From JASFTV01 sp050050615 (GTDB lineage: Bacteria; Desulfobacterota; DSM-4660; Desulfatiglandales; HGW-15), in assembly GCA_050050615.1 (NCBI GenBank), contig JASFTV010000020.1, positions 1-19,869 of the forward strand: a stretch of DNA of 19,869 bases, read 5' to 3'. The translations under genes were made by a program, and so were the position numbers. Numbering within the stretch: position 1 is the stretch's first letter; every line of letters begins with the position of its first letter. The notes under the pieces were generated by a model. The model had not been told where the DNA came from. It was given only the letters and a program-made list of their open reading frames with translations, and did no database searches. Of the stretch, positions 15,428-19,869 are shown in pieces.

Positions 15428-16054
15428 TCATTTCTTGGGTGGCCTTAAGTCAGGGGGGTAGATGTATTTGGGATCGATTTCATAAGTCCAGGGGAGACCC
15501 CACCACTGCCAACCATAATGACGTCGATGTCCAAACCCGAAAATCTTGTTTCTTTTTGCAAGCTGCCGATAAAATTTGTCTCGATTGGCATCCTCAAAGG
15601 TCGGAAACTCGGACCCTTCAAACCCATCAAACACATCAAAGACATTCTTAAATTCTGCCTCGACGAGATCCTTGGCAGCCAGGGCGCTTCTTGTTCCATC
15701 CCTGCAAATAATAAGCAAATTGTCGGTCTTCTTGAACACCTTGCTGATCTCCTCCACGAACGCCTTGTTCTTTGCACTCAGCTGATAACCCGATTCTTCT
15801 TCCCCTTTAACGAAATTGTAGGTCAGAAACATGTATGGGAAGAGGTAGGCCTTGAATGGGTGCCCGACAAATTGATATTCTGCCCTGGTCCTGACATCAA
15901 TCAGATAGGTATCCGGAACCGTATTGAGCATATCAAAGGCTTCGATGCTTAAAATCCTCTTGGCCTCCTCAGCCCAAGCGCCCCCCGGCGGGTTGGCCAC
16001 TATCAAAGAAGAGGCAAGAAGAAAGAAAAAGCCGGAAACAAGTGTTCTTTTCAT
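15428..16054 (-). CDS. Exported rhodanese-domain protein
   Basis: A 208-residue protein with a cleavable signal peptide (1-28; core LVSGFFFLLASSLIV, likely cut after GGAWA) and one rhodanese domain (about 34-165). The domain opens with ILSIEAFDMLN and TYLIDVRTRAEYQFVGHP and carries the active-site loop CRDGTRS with Cys117. Rhodaneses carry or transfer sulfane sulfur; this one would act in the periplasm. An insertion (about 66-95, KAYLFPYMFLTYNFVKGEEE) is longer than in minimal domains. The C-terminal tail (about 170-208) is aromatic and basic, with GHRRHYGWQWWGLPWTYE, ending in Pro/Lys; its role is unknown. The start ATG 16054 has AGGA 6 nt upstream. The substrate is not evident from context. 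Confidence 0.9.
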   Translation of the reverse strand: MKRTLVSGFFFLLASSLIVANPPGGAWAEEAKRILSIEAFDMLNTVPDTYLIDVRTRAEYQFVGHPFKAYLFPYMFLTYNFVKGEEESGYQLSAKNKAFVEEISKVFKKTDNLLIICRDGTRSALAAKDLVEAEFKNVFDVFDGFEGSEFPTFEDANRDKFYRQLAKRNKIFGFGHRRHYGWQWWGLPWTYEIDPKYIYPPDLRPPKK

Positions 16055-16217
16055 CGTATTCCTGTCTTATCTAGGTACAAAAGGGTCATCTTGGTGGAAA
16101 TCTAACGAGCCCCTGCCTTACGACAGATGGATCATTAAAACCTGGAATTTCACCACGTTAATAATCAAAGATCCTTTTGTTTGTCAACGGAAAAATACAG
16201 TCTTATTTCGCCCCTTA

Positions 16218-16246
16218 TTGACAGCTGAAATCGCAATGTTTAATAT
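16218..16246 (+). promoter_or_regulatory. Near-consensus sigma-70 promoter for the DUF362 gene
   Basis: TTGACA (16218-16223), a 17-bp spacer and TAATAT (16241-16246), about 45 bp before the start codon of the DUF362/ferredoxin gene. This is the best-matching promoter in the window and suggests constitutive, fairly strong expression. Confidence 0.7.
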
Positions 16247-16297
16247 CGGCAGCTACTTAGAGAAATTCAAAGGAGCGTTTGATGAAAGGAGATAATC

Positions 16298-17410
16298 ATG
16301 CCCACGAGCAAAGTCTATTTTGCAGACCTAAGAGCCTCTGCCAAGGAGAATTTACTCGACAAGATCATCAGGCTGACGGACATGGTAGAGTTGAAAGAGA
16401 TCGTCCCGCCACGTGGTCTGGTCGCGATCAAGCTGCACTTCGGCGAAAAAGGAAACACCGCCTATATAAGGCCCAGTTTTATACGGCAGATCGTGGCGCG
16501 CGTGAGGTCATTCGAGGGTTCGCCTTTCTTGACTGATTCCAACACCCTCTACGCTGGTGCCAGGGGTGACAGCGTCTCCCACATCACGACGGCCATAGAG
16601 AACGGCTTCGCCTATGCCGTGGTGAATGCACCCATTATCATTGCAGATGGTATGAGAGGGGCCTCCTCCACCCCAGTCAAAATCAATCAGGAAATTTTCA
16701 AAAGTGCTTACATTGGTAAGGAAATCGTTGAGTCCGACGCCCTCATCAGCATTGCCCATTTCAAAGGTCACGAGTTATCGGGATTCGGTGGAGCCATTAA
16801 GAACCTGGGCATGGGATGCGCCTCCAGGCAAGGCAAAATGGCCCAACATGCGGATTTGTCACCCAAGGTCAGGAAGAAAAAATGTATCGGATGCGGGGAC
16901 TGCGTCGAGCACTGCGCCCAATCAGCGATCACCCTTGAGGATGAGAAAGCTCTGATTAATTCCAAAAAGTGCGTGGGTTGCGGAGAATGTATCCTCATAT
17001 GTTCTAACAGGGCGATCCAAGTTCAGTGGAATGTAGATATCCCCCTTTTCCAGAAAAAAATGGTTGAATACATGTTCGCCGTATTAAAGGGTAAGAAGGG
17101 CAGGGTTGCATTCCTGAATTTTCTGACCCACATTTCTCCCGCATGTGATTGTTACGGCCACAACGATGCCCCCATTGTTCAAGACATGGGCATTGTGGCC
17201 TCAACCGACCCGGTAGCGATCGATCAAGCCTCTGTCGATCTGGTTAATGGTCAGAGTGCCCTGGAGAACTCGTGCCTCTCAAGCCAACAGGGCCCCGGGG
17301 AGGATAAATTCAAAGCGCTTTATCCCAAGGTGGACTGGACGATACAACTTGAATATGGGGAAAAAATTGGCCTGGGTCAACGTGATTACGAATTGGTAAA
17401 CATTGGTTGA
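16298..17410 (+). CDS. DUF362 domain protein with two [4Fe-4S] motifs
   Basis: A 370-residue protein made of a DUF362 domain split around a bacterial ferredoxin insert. The DUF362 part is seen in VAIKLHFGEKGNTAYIRP, TDSNTLYAGARGDSV, ISIAHFKGHELSGFGGAIKN and, after the insert, FLNFLTHISPACDCYGHND and ASTDPVAIDQASVDLV. The ferredoxin motifs are CxxCxxCxxxC at Cys196/199/202/206 and Cys225/228/231/235, the pattern of two low-potential [4Fe-4S] clusters. No signal peptide is present. The family is common in anaerobes, and its biochemical function is not firmly known; electron transfer is inferred from the clusters. The SD is AAAGGAG, 7 nt before ATG 16298, behind the promoter at 16218-16246. A small membrane protein follows 28 bp later. 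Confidence 0.93.
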   Translation: MPTSKVYFADLRASAKENLLDKIIRLTDMVELKEIVPPRGLVAIKLHFGEKGNTAYIRPSFIRQIVARVRSFEGSPFLTDSNTLYAGARGDSVSHITTAIENGFAYAVVNAPIIIADGMRGASSTPVKINQEIFKSAYIGKEIVESDALISIAHFKGHELSGFGGAIKNLGMGCASRQGKMAQHADLSPKVRKKKCIGCGDCVEHCAQSAITLEDEKALINSKKCVGCGECILICSNRAIQVQWNVDIPLFQKKMVEYMFAVLKGKKGRVAFLNFLTHISPACDCYGHNDAPIVQDMGIVASTDPVAIDQASVDLVNGQSALENSCLSSQQGPGEDKFKALYPKVDWTIQLEYGEKIGLGQRDYELVNIG

Positions 17411-17438
17411 CCAATGACCATTTTAAGGGAGGTATGCC

Positions 17439-17762
17439 ATGTCTGAAAAAGAGATCGGTCTGGGGCGGCTTTTTGTTCAGGAGGCCATCAAAGCAGGAAC
17501 ATGGGGGTTCATCCTCCTGCTGGTGATGGGGATATTTCTCTTATCCGTGAAGCAGGACATTAAGGAGGGTATCGCCTATAGCGTGGATCGTGTTGCAAGC
17601 AAGTCCATGCTCTATGCGACGAACCCGGTGCTGATCGGGAAGACGAAGCAACTCATCAAAGAGGGCATCGAATACACCCTGACCAAGGCCTCTAGAGAAG
17701 CGAAAGCGGTGCTCGCGGAAACAGCATTGTATACCAAGGGCGAAGAACCGATAGAGCAGTAA
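17439..17762 (+). CDS. 107-residue single-pass membrane protein, unknown function
   Basis: It starts behind an excellent SD (GGGAGG) 28 bp after the DUF362 stop, so it is probably co-transcribed. Residues about 20-37 (TWGFILLLVMGIFLLSV) form one transmembrane helix. The remainder (about 38-107) is a charged, probably helical segment with repeated K/E/A patterns, including KQDIKEGIAYSVDRV and KTKQLIKEGIEYTLTKA. The two KEGI.Y units look like an internal repeat. No family recognised. It may anchor the neighbouring iron-sulfur protein at the membrane (inference from adjacency only). Confidence 0.75.
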   Translation: MSEKEIGLGRLFVQEAIKAGTWGFILLLVMGIFLLSVKQDIKEGIAYSVDRVASKSMLYATNPVLIGKTKQLIKEGIEYTLTKASREAKAVLAETALYTKGEEPIEQ

Positions 17763-17781
17763 AAAGATCCAGGGCATAGAA

Positions 17782-17940
17782 AGACTGTGTCGTAATGTCA
17801 TTCAGAGCGAGTGACCTGCCTGCCGCAATGCTAAGGCAGGCGGGAGCGGCCGAGGCAATCTCATAAGTCATTGAAAACATGGAGATTGCTATGTTCTCTT
17901 CGCTCGCTCGCAATGACCAAAAGGGATTGCGGCACAGTCT
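17782..17940. repeat. 159-bp dispersed inverted-repeat element
   Basis: The ends AGACTGTGTCGTAAT (17782-17796) and the reverse complement of 17926-17940 (AGACTGTGCCGCAAT) match at 13 of 15 positions. Further in, GTCATTCAGAGCGAG pairs with the complement of the CGCTCGCTCGCAATGAC stretch. GCAATCTCAT pairs with ATGGAGATTGC, and CCTGCCT (17815-17821) pairs with AGGCAGG (17834-17840). The 'GCGAG..GCAATCTC' core is typical of dispersed intergenic repeats in many bacterial genomes. It sits between the membrane-protein gene and yqeB. No coding capacity. The tandem stems may also end the upstream transcript. Confidence 0.7.
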
Positions 17941-18009
17941 CAGAGAACCTGGCTTTGATTCGCCCTCAAAGGGGCCCCAAAGCCTTTCTTGAAGGAGGAT
18001 TTCCCCAAA

Positions 18010-18822
18010 GTGAAAACTCCTATCGGAATCTCTGCCATCAAAGTTCTCGTTCGTGGCGGGGGCGACCTCGCCTCCGGGGTCGCTTGGAGACTTCATCATT
18101 GTGGGTTCAGACTCTTCATCACAGAAATTGATCAGCCCATGGCCGTTAGAAGAAAGGTCTCCTTTTGTGAGGCTGTTTATGACGGGCAGGCCGTGGTGGA
18201 AGGGGTGAAAGCCTTGCTTGTCAGAGATGCGCAGGATGTTTACAAAGTTTGGGATCAAGGGCATATCCCGGTTCTTGTAGATCCCAAGGCTGAAGCAAAG
18301 CATGTCATAAGGCCTGACGTGCTCTTGGATGCCATCCTCGCCAAGAAAAACCTGGGAACCTCCGCAGATGACGCCCCCCTCGTCATTGCCCTGGGACCCG
18401 GCTTCGAGGCCGGAAAGGATGCCCATTTTGTGGTGGAAACGAATCGCGGGCACAACCTGGGCCGTTTGCTAAAGAAAGGTTCTGCAGAACCCAATACCGG
18501 TCTCCCCGGCCCCGTCCAAGGAATCACCGAAGACCGCGTTCTCCGCGCGCCTGCCAATGGCAAATGGGAGAATGCTGTAGAGATCGGCGATCTCGTGAGC
18601 CAAGGAGATCTCATTGGAAGCGTGGCCCAGCAACCTGTTCAAGCGAAAATAGATGGTATTCTCAGGGGTCTAATTCGTCCGGGGATAAACGTCACCAAGG
18701 GACTCAAGATAGGCGACATTGATCCTAGGGGAATGAAAGCCTTCTGTTATACGATTTCTGAAAAGGCGCTCGCCATCGCCGGAGGCGTTCTAGAAGGTAT
18801 CTTGCGATCTTATAGAGGCTGA
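18010..18822 (+). CDS. yqeB: Selenium-dependent molybdenum hydroxylase maturation protein, YqeB family
   Basis: A 270-residue cytoplasmic protein of the EF2563/YqeB family, genomically linked to selenium-dependent molybdenum hydroxylases and the labile selenium cofactor. Visible: N-terminal Rossmann-like KVLVRGGGDLASGVAWRL; ITEIDQPMAVRRKVSFCEAVYDG; PDVLLDAILAKKN; DAPLVIALGPGFEAGKD; HFVVETNRGHNLGRL. A C-terminal barrel-sandwich-like part follows (RAPANGKWE...GDLVSQGDLIG...VQAKIDGILRGLI...GLKIGDIDPRG). I chose GTG 18010 because GGAGG (17994-17998) lies 11 nt upstream; a TTG at 17989 would put that SD inside the gene. No selD, yqeC or hydroxylase genes are visible here, so the partner set is elsewhere or absent. 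The exact reaction is not known. Confidence 0.9.
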   Translation: MKTPIGISAIKVLVRGGGDLASGVAWRLHHCGFRLFITEIDQPMAVRRKVSFCEAVYDGQAVVEGVKALLVRDAQDVYKVWDQGHIPVLVDPKAEAKHVIRPDVLLDAILAKKNLGTSADDAPLVIALGPGFEAGKDAHFVVETNRGHNLGRLLKKGSAEPNTGLPGPVQGITEDRVLRAPANGKWENAVEIGDLVSQGDLIGSVAQQPVQAKIDGILRGLIRPGINVTKGLKIGDIDPRGMKAFCYTISEKALAIAGGVLEGILRSYRG

Positions 18823-18879
18823 GTTTGCGTTTTTATGCCCTTCGCCCCATTTCAGGCAAAGAGCCATTTCTGTGACGAG

Positions 18880-19281
18880 CTAGCTCCTATCAACGATAGG
18901 CCTCACTTCCGTAATCCTGAACCGAATAGCGGCATGGACCATCTCTGCCTGCTCTTGTCCCCACTGTTTGGCAAGGTTGCGTTTGATCTCTTCGTGGAAC
19001 TCACCGCTCGTTTCCATATCCACAGCCTCCAGATAGACGCGTGCGCCTTTCCAATCCGCCGGGGTCTCACCCGGTTCCATGACAATAAAGACCGCTTTAG
19101 GGTTTCTCTCAAGGTTTCGAAACGATCGGTTATTGCCGATGCCCATCACAACAGTGTTCTCATCAACCATCCGCGGTGAGCCGAAGACAGCCACATTCAC
19201 ATCGCCCATTTTGTTGGAAGTGCTGAGCGTGCCAACCCTCGGGTGCTTGTTGAACAACATCATCAACGCCTTTCGATCCAT
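18880..19281 (-). CDS. Pyridoxamine 5'-phosphate oxidase-fold protein
   Basis: A 133-residue flavin-binding split-barrel protein. Seen: RKALMMLFNKHPRVGTLSTSN, VNVAVFGSPRMVDENTVVMG, RSFRNLERNPKAVFIVMEPG and DWKGARVYLEAVDMETSGE, the strand pattern of small PNPOx-like proteins that bind FMN or related flavins. It is much shorter than PdxH and lacks its C-terminal region, so vitamin B6 synthesis is unlikely; substrate unknown. The SD is the G-rich AAGGGGGG before the ATG. It converges on yqeB with a 57-bp gap that shows no clear terminator. Confidence 0.85.
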   Translation of the reverse strand: MDRKALMMLFNKHPRVGTLSTSNKMGDVNVAVFGSPRMVDENTVVMGIGNNRSFRNLERNPKAVFIVMEPGETPADWKGARVYLEAVDMETSGEFHEEIKRNLAKQWGQEQAEMVHAAIRFRITEVRPIVDRS

Positions 19282-19810
19282 AAAAACCCCCCCTTCTGTA
19301 TGTTTCCCTTTTGCCTGTGGCTTCTGGCCAAAGGCGCCTTTATAAGATAGTTACTTAATACAAAACATACAATGGTCTTAGCAGAAGAAAAAAGTCACCC
19401 TCCGACCAAGACATAAAATCGGTCCTCTTAGGTCAAGATGAAGACCCGGCCCCTGAGTTCTGAATCTTGAGTTGGGAAGGAACCTTGATTCCGGTTGAAG
19501 TTGAAACCAAAAAATGATACATGGAAATAAGCTATAACATTATCTGATTTTTGGACAGTCATTAGGGATTCGTATTCACCCTGAGCAAACGGCTATAAAC
19601 AGGAGTGTCGGCTTCCTGGAGTGTTCGTGAGCTTTCGTCCTTGTCCACCTCTTCCATTTCTCCATCACTCCCTGGCCCAGACCTAGGTGAGTAAGCCTCC
19701 GTTCTGTCGGATATAATTGAGAGTGATCGAAAGACACCAAACTCCCAATTGCAGGTTGCGCCAGGGCGGGCCATGACACCAATACTCCAAGTTCCCATTT
19801 AGGAGTTCCC
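19282..19810. other. Gene-free spacer
   Basis: About 530 bp with no supportable gene. It must contain the promoters for the two divergent genes at its ends. Near the right end the short direct repeats CCATGACAC (19771-19779 and 19809-19817) and AGTTCCCAT (19790-19798 and 19804-19812) overlap the start region of the next gene. Open frames on the minus strand here have no SD or recognisable motif. Confidence 0.45.
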
Positions 19811-19869
19811 ATGACACGTAAAGACAAATACGCCCAAAAACATCCGTCTGATCGCAAGATCAATCAAGA
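19811..19869 (+). CDS. Start of an unidentified gene (runs off right edge)
   Basis: ATG 19811 follows AGGAG at 5 nt and opens MTRKDKYAQKHPSDRKINQ, still open at the window edge. The K-rich KYAxKHP opening recalls small conserved proteins seen in Desulfobacterota, but 19 residues are too few to name a family. Confidence 0.6.
   Translation, partial: MTRKDKYAQKHPSDRKINQ

Noticed and set aside
17989..18009. TTG start for yqeB
   Set aside because: The strong SD GGAGG falls inside the resulting coding region and points to GTG 18010.
17692..18453. Minus-strand open frame of 253 codons opposite the membrane-protein gene and yqeB
   Set aside because: It spans the repeat element and two well-supported plus-strand genes and has no motifs of its own.
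19562..19863. Two overlapping minus-strand open frames near the right edge
   Set aside because: No SD or motifs, and they run over the start of the plus-strand gene at 19811, which has a good SD.

Overview
The window looks like chromosomal DNA of a strictly or facultatively anaerobic member of the Desulfobacterota (former Deltaproteobacteria). This is inferred from the gene mix: phosphoenolpyruvate synthase, a DUF362/ferredoxin protein, a YqeB-type selenium/molybdenum hydroxylase maturation protein, a periplasmic rhodanese, and a TPR-barrel/FecR surface operon. Numerous short palindromic intergenic elements and moderate GC content (near 50% by eye) fit the same picture. No RNA genes, CRISPR array, phage genes or transposase genes were found.

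Layout. (1) 1-1579, minus: N-terminal two thirds of PEP synthase, running off the left edge. (2) 1813-2973, plus: a PLP-dependent class V aminotransferase of the cysteine desulfurase/selenocysteine lyase type. (3) 3047-3322: a long inverted-repeat element. (4) 3476-4066, plus: an isochorismatase-type cysteine hydrolase. (5) 4481-7274, plus: an envelope cluster with a TPR plus outer-membrane barrel protein (Slam/DUF560-like), a decayed OmpA-family gene, and a FecR-domain periplasmic protein whose start overlaps the stop of the decayed gene. (6) 7284-8579, minus: RarA/MgsA ATPase. (7) 8776-8900: a 125-bp MITE-like element with 25-bp terminal inverted repeats and a 9-bp target duplication. (8) 8956-10563, minus: a PAS/histidine-kinase/receiver protein that lacks both the phospho-accepting His and the phospho-accepting Asp. 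(9) 11176-15181, plus: dnaE and an overlapping NUDIX hydrolase. (10) 15195-16054, minus: a rhodanese and a 59-residue protein. (11) 16298-18822, plus: DUF362 ferredoxin protein behind a near-consensus sigma-70 promoter, a 107-residue membrane protein, another short inverted-repeat element, and yqeB. (12) 18880-19281, minus: a pyridoxamine-phosphate-oxidase-fold protein. (13) From 19811, plus: the start of an unidentified gene.

Themes. The SCLY-like lyase and YqeB both point to selenium use, possibly for the labile-selenium cofactor of molybdenum hydroxylases, but they lie about 15 kb apart and no selD or hydroxylase gene is visible. The TPR-barrel/FecR pair is probably a cell-surface or secretion module that has lost its OmpA-like partner. 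The genome appears to carry several families of non-autonomous palindromic repeats; four separate intergenic spaces here hold such elements or fragments, and two of them share an internal 26-bp motif. The strongest candidate for something undescribed is the double-degenerate sensor/receiver protein, followed by the TPR-barrel/FecR module.
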